Of a stretch of 64,000 nucleotides of DNA, positions 34,701-48,400 are shown in pieces. Each line of letters opens with the position of its first letter. The first letter of the stretch is position 1. Below the pieces are notes generated by a model. That model did no database searches and was not told the origin of the DNA. It worked only from the letters and a program-made list of their open reading frames with translations. The stretch covers positions 428,001 through 492,000 of the forward strand of contig JACEFZ010004196.1 of assembly GCA_014155875.1 (NCBI GenBank), written 5' to 3'. The translations under genes and the position numbers were made by a program. This DNA is from Cepaea nemoralis (lineage: Eukaryota; Mollusca; Gastropoda; Stylommatophora; Helicidae).

Positions 34701-35713
34701 TTTGGTCCTTATTGCACTGGCTATCTATACTTGCCAGAACATTTCTGGTACCCACTTAAGGCTGGGTCCAGGTCAATTTAAAAAATCCGTCTTGATGGGA
34801 ATTAATCAAGACATTGGAGGAAAGCGTGCTAGCCACTATGTGACTGCAGCTCCTTTAAGATAGAGGGACAAGTTTTACAAAATATAAAAATGTCTTACTA
34901 GTTTTAAGACAACATAACATGACGTGATTATGTCTGTGAGGTCCTCTCAGAGTCAAATAATTTGTATCAAAGACTACTCAGGGAAGAAAATAGCTAATCA
35001 CCTAACTTCATAATAATGTCAGCTAATTTATGTGAAAATCCCATCACTATATCACCCTTGGTGGTAGGCTATACCCGCGTCATCACTTGTACCTTTTAAT
35101 CACGTGGAAGTTATTTCTCCATTTCATCTGTATTCACAAATTTCTTGAAATAATTAGGTGAAGTTCTATTTTGTCACATTCTTTCAACCACTATTTTGTC
35201 ACATTCATTCAACTACTATTTTAAACATTTCAGCTGATTTCACAACTTTCATTGAAGTAATTATACAAATTAATTGTATGTTGTCACATTCTGTGAACAG
35301 AACTAATTTCAACTTTTCAATTATGCTCACAACTTTCATGGAAGTAATGATTTTGGCATGACGTTGTAGTCTATTGTCACATTCTATCAACAGAACTAAT
35401 TAAAAATATTATCAAAAATATCAACAATTTAAGAATTTCAGCAATATTTTCAACTTTAATAAAAGTAATGATTTTGGCTTGAAGTTGTCGATTGTCACAT
35501 TCTGTCAACAGAACTAATTTGCCAAAAGAGTGCATGGCTTTTCCAGATTATCCTTTTCCAGAACTGCCATCTTTCATCAGACATGAGGAAGTTCAGAAAT
35601 ATCTGGAAGATTATGCAGCTCATTTTGATTTGCTCAAATATATTAAGGTATTATTACTGCATTTGCTTTCATGTTCATATGTTATTTTATTTACTTTATA
35701 ACATGTATAAACA

Positions 35714-35785
<72 letters not shown>

Positions 35786-37997
35786 GAATCATGATGTGTA
35801 GTGCATAGTGCATTTACCAGGCAAGACAATGGTCTGGGTTCAATCCCCAGCAGAGGCAGAATATTATTTTGCATAATCTGTACGATTCTGTATCATCATC
35901 ATCATGTGTGATGCCGATAAATGTGGGTGGTCATGTTTTGCCATCTCACACGATCACCAGGGTAGTGGATCAGCTCTGTGTTTTTGTCTAGAGCATACCA
36001 TGTGGCCAAGCCATCCAGGTATCTATTTCTCTGCCTTCCCTGTGTTGTTTTTCCCTCAACCTTTGCAGTTGTCACCAAGTTCTCTAGTTTATTTCTTCTC
36101 ATAACGTGCCCAAAAAATCTTCTCTAACATCTAATTTCTTTAATTGGTTTACAGTTTTTGTTTGTTTCCTATAGGATTTTCTCATTGATTTTTCTGGAGT
36201 AAACCCAACTGCATAAAAATGGGTACCGGATAATTTTCAGAATTGTCTGGCAATTGTCTCGAAACAAAAGGTAACTGCCCACCCTACTTTATATTTCATA
36301 GCCTAGAATATGTGAAGGTCTAATACTTGAGTTGAGTCAAACACCGACATCACAGCACTCAGGACATTCCCATACTGCTCCGTCCTCATCTTCATTAATA
36401 ATAAGTACTTATACACCTAAAGCTTCTCATTTCAATAGAGTATCAGACCACCTTGACCTTTTACCATTATTATGCAGTTGTGTTATCTTTGAGAATAATA
36501 AGTACTTATACACCTAACGCTTCTCATCTCAATAGAGTATCAGACCACCTTGACCTTTTACCATTATTATGCAGTTGTTATCTTTGAGGATGGTGTCAGA
36601 TCTTAGTCAGATATGACTGAGCTAGCGTATAACAGTAGACGGTACTACCTGCGTTTTGTTAGCGCCGAACATTGGGCGGCGCTTACCAAACCTGACACCC
36701 CACATTGTGCCAACGGCTTCGGGCGGAAGAGCGCAATTGGGAGGGTACAAGCCTTACCCTGGTGCGAGGAAATGCAACCTAAAGACAAAATGTCATGGCA
36801 GGGCAGACCAGGCCCTAAGCCTTGGTTGGCGGCTGGTCTAGGATCAAAGCTCTGACAGGGGAACAGTTTAGTTTAGTACAGACGATAGTTTGTGCTTTAA
36901 AAAGGCATAATAACTTTTACCTATGGCGGTAGCGAATGTGACTGATAAGGCCAATTCGCGCTGTAAATGTCCGTTCACAGTGGGTGCATGTGAACACGTG
37001 GTAATTTCCACCATCATGCACCATCTTACGTCTCACACGCTTGGTGTGTGACATCTGCAATAATTGTCTCCTTTGTCTTTATTCCATTTCTGATGTTTGC
37101 CCTCCCTGCAACATGTTCAGCGGCGACTTGCTCCCACTGTGCATTATCAATGCCTGTTTCAATCATGTCCCGCTTACACACATTTTTGTATCGTAGTAGA
37201 GGCCGACCCTGAGATCTCTTACCCATCTGTAATTCACCAAAAAAGATGTCCTTTGGTATTCTACCATCATCCATCCTCCTAAGATGTCCTATCCATCTAA
37301 GTCTACGAAGACTGAACATGGAATAAACCGTCACACAACCTGATCTTTCCAATACTTCAGTATTTGTGATTTTGTCTTGCCACTTAATACCAAGAATTCT
37401 TCGCAGACACCGCATATGAAAGCTGTTTAAACGTTTCTCTTGGTGTGAGTAAGTTGTCCAGGTTTCACTGCCATAAAGAAGAGTACTAAGGACACAGGCT
37501 TGATAGTCCAGAACTTTTGTTTTGGCAGTAAGCTTCCTGTTCTCCCAGACTCTTTCTTAACCTGTGCATTGTTGTTGCTGCCTTACCAATCCGGATGTTG
37601 ATTTCCTTATCTAGGGATAATTTGCTATTTACCACTGATCCTAGATATGTAAAATGGTTTACCATCTCTAGTTCGGTGTTGTCAATAAAGATTGATGGTA
37701 CCCCGTGTGCACCTTGTGACATAATCTGTGTCTTCTTTTTGCTAATTGTTAAACCAAATTCAGAACAAGCAATGGAGAATGCAGATAGTAGACATTGCAA
37801 TTCTTCCTCAGAGTAGGTTGTAACTACAGCATCATCTGCAAAAAGCAACTCTCTGATCAGTACCCTCCTGACGCTCATACCATTGTGAAAAATCAACACA
37901 AAGCTGTCTGTTCCCAAATCACCTATAGCTGACTTTGAAGCAAGTATGTCATGATTGTAAAATTGTGTTCACTGCACATAAGTCACAATTGCTGACA

Positions 37998-38039
<42 letters not shown>

Positions 38040-39446
38040 GTAATAATAATAATAATAATAATAACATCCCTGTTTTATTTTTAACTAGAGATGGTGCGAC
38101 GTTAAAGCAAGAAGCCTCTTATTGTACAGCAGGGTTTTTATTTTCGATAGTTTATTTTCTTCTTTGTCTTTTGTATTTGTTCCTTTTCAACCAGTTCAAG
38201 ATGGTGTCTTATGGTGCATCTCTACTTAATGTAGTCTGCAGCTTTAATCAGGTTGTTGTGTAAAATACTGGAAACCAAAATAAACCTCTTGGCAGCAACA
38301 TAACAACACTCGATCAAATATTGTAACGATCAACGTTCCTGCACACTAGGCATTCTTGTGTGTGCTCACTCCTCCATCTCAAGTATCTCTACTCATTGTC
38401 CCCATGAGGAGTTGATTATAATATTTCCGCTCTCACCCTCGAAGATGGCATCAATCTGCTTGGCCAGACTTCACTCCCAACTCGTGTAATCAGACTAGTG
38501 CCAGAGACTTGTTGCTATCGGTCAGCTAGGTCTGTAATTCCCTGACAATATCGGTCCTGTCATTTCCTCTTCACCCTTGTATTGGTGCATTATTTGTCAG
38601 CTGGTCTGTTTGAATATTGCCCTTTGTGTTTATTGCCCTTTGTGTTTATTGCCATTTGTTTTTATTGCCATTTGTGTTTAATGCCCTTTATGTTTATTGC
38701 CCTTTGTGTTTATTGCCCTTTATGCTGTTGTTTACTGCCCTCTACGCTGTTGTTTATAGCCATTTACGCTGTTGTTTATTGCCATTTACGTTGTTGTTTA
38801 TTGCCCTTTACGCTGTTGTTTATTGCCCTTTGCGCTGTTGTTTGTTGCACTTTATACTGTTGTTTGTTACACTTTACGCTGTTGTTTGTTGCACTTTATG
38901 CTGCTGTTTGTCGCCCTTTATGCTGTTGGTTATTGCCCTTTATGCTGTTGGTAATTGCCCTTTACGCTGTTGTTTATTGCCCTTTACATTGTTGTTTATT
39001 GCCCTTTACACTGTTGTTTATTTCCCTTTATGCTGTTGTTTATTGCCCTTTACCCTATTGTGTGTTACCCTTTACGCTTTACGCTTGTTTATTGCCCTTT
39101 ACGCTGGCGTGTCCCAGGTGCATACATCCTGGAGAATGATGTGAGGTGTGACTTTCTAATGCTATCCACTCAGCGCACACTAAAATATTAGCTAAGTAAT
39201 TAGCTAATGGCGGCAACACAATAACACCTAATAAAATAGGTCTCCCTCTATTTTCATTTGTCCCGTTGATTTCAGAGAAAGTACTTTCTAGCCATACTAT
39301 TATCAGGATTTTAAATGTATGTCTTGTCCAGCTTCAGTGACATTTCCTCACATCTTATCAACTGGAATCCATCTTGTTCTCTCTCTAAGAACTTAACATC
39401 CCAAGACATTTCCTGGTAGCCATTTTACTCTTTGATTGTGTTATCT

Positions 39447-39496
<50 letters not shown>

Positions 39497-42400
39497 TTTT
39501 TTTTTTTCTAACAGTTTCAGACTATTGTAACTTTGGTAGAGCCAATTTCTGACAACACAAACCAGTTTGGCACAAGCTGGAAAGTGACAACCAAAAGCGT
39601 CACAGACTTGTCGCAGGAAAATACCAGTGTTTTTGATGCTGTCCTTATATGCAATGGGTATGTTTTCACATGACTATTAATATCAGTCCATTATGTTGCC
39701 TGTGATGCAGATGACTTGGTCCTCCACTCAGACAGTGCTAAAGGATTCGAAAATTTGATCCTATTCTGTTAAAACTCCTCCCCCCCCTTTCCGATGTTGG
39801 GGGGGGGAGGCTTGCGTGTCTCAATGACCCCAAGAGCTGTGCCGACGGAAGCACAACTATGTTTCGGACAGGACTTGGGTTAGGGACCAGACCACGAGAG
39901 ACACAACCTGCTGCTCTGCAGGTAGACTGAGGATAGCAGTCAAAAGTTAAAATCAGGCGCACGAAGGCAGAAACTCTTGGTCCAGACACATACTCTAAGG
40001 CTCTCAGCCGAGGGATATGGCGGAATGCCTCTAAGCCATAAACCCTCGGACGTGAGAGCCGGACCAATTTTCACCTACCTCAAAATGGAGGAGAGATATT
40101 GAGCACGCTACATGCTTAGTCCAGATACCTGTTCGAAGGCTCTCAACTGGGGGATATAATGGATCCCCGGATGAGAGGGCCTGGTCATTATTCGCTCACT
40201 GATACATAGAGGTAAGGTGCTGAGCTGGCAGCACGTGTAGCCTACCTCGTGAGCGGTTACTAAAGGTGGAAAAGCACGAAATGGCTGCGATGGAAGTCTG
40301 CAGCTACACTCATAGAGTGAGCGCAGTCAAAGGTAGAGGATTGTCTCACTCACATGAAATGAAACGCTTGGCTAGGGAATCCATTACGTGGAAGCCTGAA
40401 GAAAAAGCTTGCTGAGTGGATGTTACCCACAGTTTGTCCATCCCTGGTTTGTGCTTGAGCGACCAGTGGCACACGGAAAGCCTAACACATGGAATTGAAG
40501 AATTAAAGCTGCCATGAGCAGGACGTGGCAATTACTCGGGTGAGCCCAGTCTCAGAGCAATATGTGCCAGCTCTGCAATTATGGAAGCCTCCTTGGATAG
40601 CGGGGAATGCCCATGGTCTGCCCCTGTCTTCCCTTGAGGGTTGACCGTGATGACTTTGACTGCCCTACCTTGATCAGCTGAGATGTGGGCGACACCACAA
40701 CAGTTAGAGTCTAACGTCCCTTGAAACCCAGGGAAGGCAAACCCGTAAAAATGCCCGCTGAAGTCGGATGTACTGGCCTAAGGGCGCAAATAAAACAGGC
40801 ATGATGCAAAAACGTCCGAGTGAAATGTCTTTCATTGTCGGAACAGCTCTGACTAGCTAGTTTTCCAATTGTCCCTCGTGCTAGGAACAGCTCTGACTAT
40901 CTAGTTTTCCGAATGCCCCTCATGTCCGAAACAGCTCTGATTAGCTAGTTTTCGGAATGTCCGCCGTGCCTGGAAAAGCTCTAACTATCTCGTTTTCCAG
41001 GCACAGTGCTGCGAGGTTATCTGGCATAATATGAAACGTAAGCTCGAATAGAATAATAGTCCAGAGGTGCCAGCAACTGTCCAGCAATGAAGTAACGGAA
41101 ACTTGAATAAAAAGGACTCACAAGAAGGCTGGCAAATAACTTGATGCGGCTAAGTTTATTAGCCGATATTCTTGATCAGTATTTATCATGTAGTTAATAC
41201 ATCTTCAATAAAATATCGATCGTGTCTGTGAACTGTCAGACAGGCCGATCGTGATAAAACATCAATGATAAGTATTCAATTGGTTGATCATAATACTGAG
41301 AACTATCGCATCGTTAGTATTGCAGTCCTTCATTTTCTTCTGTCCATCCGAAAACGTTCTTCTAGTGTGGCATGCTCAATTTCATTTCGGCATCTGTCCC
41401 ACATCGTTATTCTGATATCTAAACTGCCATGATTCAGATTCTCCTTCATTAGATCTCAGCCATTAATAAAATTGTCCTGCTAGAAAATATCTCAATGTAT
41501 TGGAGATGGCTTGAACATACTGCTTCTCCAGTTACGCTCTCTGATCTGACTGCCGTATCTATGTATCTATTGACAAACAAAACTGACATGATCTCCGATA
41601 TCTGTCAGATGCCTCGTTATCCCGACGTTTTGGTTCGGGAGTTTTGCTCCCTCTTATTGTGTCATAAGCTCAGGTCAGTTTAATAAACCACTACAGAGGG
41701 GATGAGAAAATGTGACTACCAGGCCAGCAGGTTAGAGCGCTTGTCCCTGTACCGCTGCAGCAGGCTAGAGTGCTTGTCCCTGTACCGCTGCAGCAGGTTA
41801 GAGCGCTTGTCCCTGTACCGCTGCAGCAGGTTAGAGCGCTTGTCCCTGTACCGCTGCAGCAGGTTAGAGTGCTTGTCCCTGTACCGCTGCAGCAGGTTAG
41901 AGCGCTTGTCCCTGTACCGCTGCAGCAGGTTAGAGCGCTTGTCCCTGTACCGCTGCAGCAGGTTAGAGTGCTTTTCCCTGTACCGCTGCAGCAGGCTAGA
42001 GTGCTTGTCCCTGTACCGCTGCAGCAGGTTAGAGCGCTTGTCCCTGTACCGCTGCAGCAGGTTAGAGTGCTTTTCCCCGTACCGCTGCAGCAGGTTAGAG
42101 TGCTTTTCCCTGTACCGCTGCAGCAGGTTAGAGTGCTTGTCCCTTAAACGTAGTCCATTCACACAACTTCTAGTAGTGCTGGACTGAAATTTACACATGG
42201 ATTAGCTTTCCCTATTAACAATGTCCCTTGCCATCAGGTGAACCCACTCTGACTTCAGAGGTATTTGTAATTTATGTCCCCAAGTCAAGGAAAAGAGGTC
42301 AACATCTTAGTCCTTTAGTTACACTGTCAGGTGTAGGGGTTGAACCCCTTACCTCGGCATCAGAACACCGGATGTTTAAAAATTTATGTTCTTATCCATT

Positions 42401-45400
42401 TGCCATACTGACCTCCGCTGTTGTAATTTGAGAATGAATTAATAATGATAAGAAGACCGTGAAGATTAATCCAATCAACAAATGCCCAAAGAAGTCTGAT
42501 GTGTTGGCCAAAAGATGCAAATGTTGCAGTTCTGCTGTAAATTGACACATTGCAACATGTCCACAATTAAAAAAAGATATCGGTTGAAGGAAGAAGAAGA
42601 AGTGTAAGGAGGTAGGAGGAGATGTGAATAATAAATATAAACCATTTTCTTTACAGCCACTATGCAGTGCCAATGTGGCCAGATATTCCAGGCTTGGATA
42701 AATTTTTAGGTGAAATTTTGCACAGTCACGACTACCGGCGACCAGCTGTTTTTGTAGACAAGAGAGTCGTGATTTTAGGAGCTTCTTCTTCGGGCCAGGA
42801 TATTTCTATAGAAGTGGCCACTGTGGCAAAGCAGGTACAAGTAATTCTATTCTTTTATCTGACCGTATGTGGATGACAACTTTTTCTTCTCTTTCTCCTC
42901 TGCATTGATATTACACCCTGGGAGCAAGTCGCCACTGATCATATTGCTTGTAGGGCACAGATCAGAAATGAAATAAATACAAAGGAGAAAATGATTGCAG
43001 ATAGGTCATATACTGAGCGCGTGAGACATAAGATGGTGTGTGATGGTGGAAATGACATCCATTGTGGACAAACATTTACAGCGTGAATTGGTCTGATCAG
43101 TCACATACGCTACTGCCATGGGTTGTAGTTATTATGCCATTTTGAAGCACAATGTAACAAATTATCTGTTAAGACAGCAAGTGCCAGTAGTATTATGAGA
43201 GCCAACCATTCAGAAAGCGGTGACAACCTATCGAACATAAAATTGCCTAGAAAATCACAAACAGCCAATATATTCTAGAGTTGGTTGCAGTGTCCTACAA
43301 AGGACATGCAACTAACTTATAAAGACCTCATTTACTTCATTTTGTGTAGTATATCCTTATCTATCCATCTTTTACCATGTCTTCATCTAGCTCTTTAGCC
43401 GAGCTTTTTTGCCAGTTGTAGACATGAAGAAAATTGCATTCCTTGCTCATATAATGAGAAGAAAAGCATTGGAAAACATTGTGATGACTGTAAAAATTAG
43501 TGGTAGAAGAGGCAGGGGAAGACTGAGAGAAATGCTGGATGGTCTGGGACAGTCACTCACTGGTACCTGGCCGTCTTGACAGACGATAGTTTGTTATATT
43601 GTGCTTAAGAAAAGTAATAATAACTACAATCCATGGTACCTCTCCATAGCACAAAGCCTGAGGAAAATGTTGGAGACCATGATGTTGCACACGCAGCATG
43701 ATCCCTCTCTTGACCTGCCTAGCATACTCCAGAGGAAAATGTTGGAGACCATGATGTTGCACACGCAGCATGATCCCTCTCTTGACCTGCCTAGCATACT
43801 CCAGAGGAAAATGTTGGAGACCATGATGTTGCACACGCAGCATGATCCCTCTCTTGACCTGCCTAGCATACTCCAGAGGAAAATGTTGGAGACCATGATG
43901 TTGCCCACGCAGCATGATCCCTCTCTTGACCTGCCTAGCATACTCCAGAGGAAAATGTTGGAGACCATGATGTTGCACACGCAGCATGATCCCTCTCTTG
44001 ACCTGCCTAGCATACTCCAGAGGAAAATGTTGGAGACCATGATGTTGCCCACGCAGCATGATCCCTCTCTTGACCTGCCTAGCATACTCCAGAGGAAAAT
44101 GTTGGAGACCATGATGTTGCACACGCAGCATGATCCCTCTCTTGACCTGCCTAGCATACTCCAGAGGAAAATGTTGGAGACCATGATGTTGCACACGCAG
44201 CATGATCCCTCTCTTGACCTGCCTAGCATACTCCAGAGGAAAATGTTGGAGACCATGATGTTGCACACGCAGCATGATCCCTCTCTTGACCTGCCTAGCA
44301 TACTCCAGAGGAAAATGTTGGAGACCATGATGTTGCACACGCAGCATGATCCCTCTCTTGACCTGCCTAGCATACTCCAGAGGAAAATGTTGGAGACCAT
44401 GATGTTGCACACGCAGCATGATCCCTCTCTTGACCTGCCTAGCATACTCCAGAGGAAAGGTAACACCAATACATCTGGAACAAGACAAGCTGAAGAAGCT
44501 GCAGCATCAGTAAAGCAATACTCTTAACTATCTGCCTGTCGGAAGTTCAATCCTAGACCAGTTTCCAACCAAGGCTTAGGGCCTGGTCAACTGGGACTGG
44601 CATTGAAGAATATCATCAGTAGAATTGATCCAGGACACAATAGACCAAGATATGTGGTGATGCATGAACGCCAACACTATTTGGAAAGGCACATGATGAT
44701 GATGATGAAACATGATGAGTTTTGTGTGTGAATTCGCTCGCTTTGAACTTAACCCTAGACCAAACACATGCAACTACTTCTAGAAGCACTGGACTGATTT
44801 TGCATATGGATTAGCTTTCCCTATTACCAGTGTCCCCCGCCATCAGGTGAACCCACACCAATTTCTGAGGTACTTATATAATTTACATTCCCAAGTCAAG
44901 GGCAATGAATGAATCACCGAAAAATGAGAAGTAGATTGTGAGCTTTACTAGAGCACGACTACAAGAAACAAAATGGACGTTGCGGCCAAAGCCTTCGTCA
45001 GCACAGAACAAACTGCAGTTCCCCTTATTCTTATTAACCACAAGTCAAGGGCAAGAAGTCAACATTTTAGTCCTACTGGCCAGTGCAGGGGTTGAACCCT
45101 CTACATCTGCATCAGCACACCAAATGTTTAAGAACAAGCGCTCTTATCCATTCGGCCATGCTTACCTTCAGATGATGATGATGCAGTAGCTTATTGGGTG
45201 TCACTCTCAGAAGATGCTTGAACTAGCTTATTTGTTCTCTCTCAACATGCTCAGTACTTGGAGTGGCCTTATGATATTGTTAATATAGGTGGTTCACATT
45301 TTATCTCTTGTGACGCTTGCAGTTTTTCTCAAATATTTTATGACATTTAACGTGTTTCTGCTGTTGTGATTTAGATAATATCTATTTTTGGCATTGGTAG

Positions 45401-48400
45401 TAGATGTGTCCATATTTGGCATTGGTAGTAGATATGTGTCCATGTTTATTATTAGTAGTAGATATATGTCCATATTTGGCATTGGTAGTAGATGTGTGTC
45501 CATGTTTATTATTGGTAGTAGATGTGTGTCCATATTTGGCATTGGTAGTCTATGTGTGTCCGTGTTTAAAACATCATGTTTTAAGACCTCATTAGAGAAG
45601 TGCATTATGAGAGCACACCACGAGGCCAAAACATCACCAAAGAGTACTACCTGGAGGCCATCCATCAACTTCATGATGTTCTGTCATGCAAAAGAACAGA
45701 TCTGTGAGTAACAAGAACTTTGGAGCTCCATAATTACAATGCACCGGCAACTGATTCTGACTTTTTAACTCGACACAACATTCCCCTGGTTCATCAGGCT
45801 CCCTACTTTTCTGACGTGTCTCTCTGTGATCTTTGGCTATTCCCCAAGCTAATTATGTGGCTATCACGAGGGAACATGTTGAACTCATTGGCCATGCCCA
45901 AAGATGCTTTTCTGAATTGCTTCCAACAATAGCGTGAGTGCTGGCTGAAGTGTGTAATGTTCCAAAAAGAGTTCTTTTAAGAGGATTATGCTTTCAGACC
46001 TGCAAGTGAGTAATTGTATTTTTTCTTGGCCAAAATGTCTGTTGGTTGTAAATTTACTGTTTTCATTGTGACTACATATGCCAGCAACATCTTTAGACAT
46101 GTAATGTAACGGTCACAGAGCTTTTTGTAAACTATGAATTTCTTTTTTTCCGCCATGCAGGTTTTTCTAAGCCACAACAAACCACTTCTACAATCTCCAC
46201 TTCCTGTAAATGTGCAACAAAGACCTGGCATCAAGAATATCGACAAGGGTCAGGTGGAGTTTCTCGATGGTAGTCAAGAAGATGTGGACTTCCTACTGCT
46301 GTGTACTGGCTACCAATACAACTACAGCTTCCTAGCCCCAGAGTGTGGAGTTATGGTGACAGAGAACCGGGTGACCCCACTTTACAAACACCTGGTACAC
46401 ACAAAATACCCAAACTTGGCAATGCTGGGTGTGTGTAAAATTGTGATTCCATTTCCCATGTTTCACATGCAGGCCAGTTTTTGCAGGTAAGTCCTTGCTA
46501 ATGTAGTGGCCTGTTAAAGATTTGAACCAATGACCACCATGCCGACAGGCAAGTGTGCTAGCCACTGTGCAATTGTGGCTCTGATGGTCCACCATGGGTA
46601 GGTTCAGTTAAATTGAGTTGAGCCAAGAACTGACAGCACAGCACTCGGGGCATTCCCATACATGCTCCGTCCTCATCTGCAACAGCCAGTGAAGAGTCCC
46701 AATACTAATGTTGCCAGTTACAGTCTGATCATGTATCCGTCTGGCCTTTCCTCTGGGTCCTGAGTGTCGGCCAGATCCTCTGGTCACTCCCTGCAGCACC
46801 ATTCTCTCCAAGCCATGATGATCTATCTGTTATTCTGCATTATATGATTCCAAAGGGCCTCTAACCACATCTGCCTTATCATGCACTAATACCCCACCAA
46901 CGGGTGCAGACCCAGCCAATCTGTCCGCCTGCTCATTTCCCACCACAACAGCATGTCCTGGGGAAACATTCCAACAGATGCTCTCTACTTTTGATAGCTG
47001 AATGGAAGCCTTCCACTCTGCCTGAAACATGCCTGTATTCACCTTTTCCATCATACTTTATGAGTCTGTTACAATCACAGCATGAATGTGCTGTTTGTCC
47101 TCCAGCCAGCGGAACACTGCTATGGCTGCCTCCACCTCCATTCTCAGATTAGATGTTGTGGTAGCAGTTAAGTATGGGTTATTATAATTAAACTTTGCAT
47201 GTCACTAAGTGCTCAAATCTCCTGAATAAATCCTGAAAAGTTGAGTGTGGCTAATGAGTAAAGACATAGTGAAGGAATTGGAGACAATGGAGATGTGATT
47301 TTTGAGAAGAATATTGAGAAAATCAGAGAAGACAGAGAAGAGTGGACAGAGAAGAAAACACACACCAAGATATTGAGAGCTGCAGGAGTTACAAGAAGGA
47401 AAAAAGGAAAAAAAACAAACACAATGTATTTATGGGACACATTAACAGAAGAGGTAGAATAGAAAAATTAGCCTATGTGGAGGAAAAACCTGGCAAGAAA
47501 GGCAGAGGAAGATATTTAAAAATGTATATGGAAAGCTTAAAATCTGGGAAATAATTAATAATATAAGCAACATATGATATCAACAATCATGACTTTCAAA
47601 TCCTCTCTTCTTCTGGCACCTGAAGAAGAAGAAGAAGAAGAAGAAGAAGAAGAAGAAGAAGAAGAAGAAGAAGAAGAAGAAGAAGAAGAAGAAGCAGGAG
47701 GAGGAGGAGAAGAGGAAACAAAAGAAGAAGGAGCAGCAGAAAGAGGAGGAGAAATAATAATAACAATAATACGTCAGTGTGTAGTGACTGGTTGTCCCAG
47801 ATACTGAAGTTTACTCATGTGTTTGTTGTGGTGCTCTTGTTTCAGTTGAAAGTCCTCATATTCTTAAACGTGCTTGCCATTCATTGTCATGTAACAGCAC
47901 CGTTGCAGAATGATGCTCTCATCGCACCCATCATTGTCATGTAACAGCACCGTTGCAGAATGTTGCTCTCATCACACCCATCATTGTCATGTAACAGCAC
48001 CGTTGCAGAATGTTGCTCTCATCGCACCCATCATTGTCATGTAACAGCACCGTTGCAGAATGTTGCTCTCATCACACCCATCATTGTCATGTAACAGCAC
48101 TGTTGCAGAATGTTGCTCTCATCACACCCATCATTGTCATGTAACAGCACCGTTGCAGAATGTTGCTCTCATCACACCCATCATTGTCATGTAACAGCAC
48201 CGTTGCAGAATGTTGCTCTCATCACACCCATCATTGTCATGTAACAGCACCGTTGCAGAATGTTGCTCTCATCACACCCATCATTGTCATGTAACAGCAC
48301 CGTTGCAGAATGTTGCTCTCATCGCACCCATCATTGTCATGTAACAGCACCGTTGCAGAATGTTGCTCTCATCGCACCCATCATTGTCATGTAACAGCAC

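Noticed and set aside
38582..39191. 185-codon Leu/Cys-rich frame that looks like a membrane protein
   Set aside because: All three frames are open because of a 22-bp array; it lies inside an FMO intron.
41716..42198. 160-codon repeat protein on either strand ('NLLQRYRDKRS' period)
   Set aside because: 33-bp array with four open frames; no start context, splice sites or conservation to suggest translation.
43553..44527. 308- and 311-codon frames on opposite strands
   Set aside because: Both result from the 72-bp array in an NA-A element.
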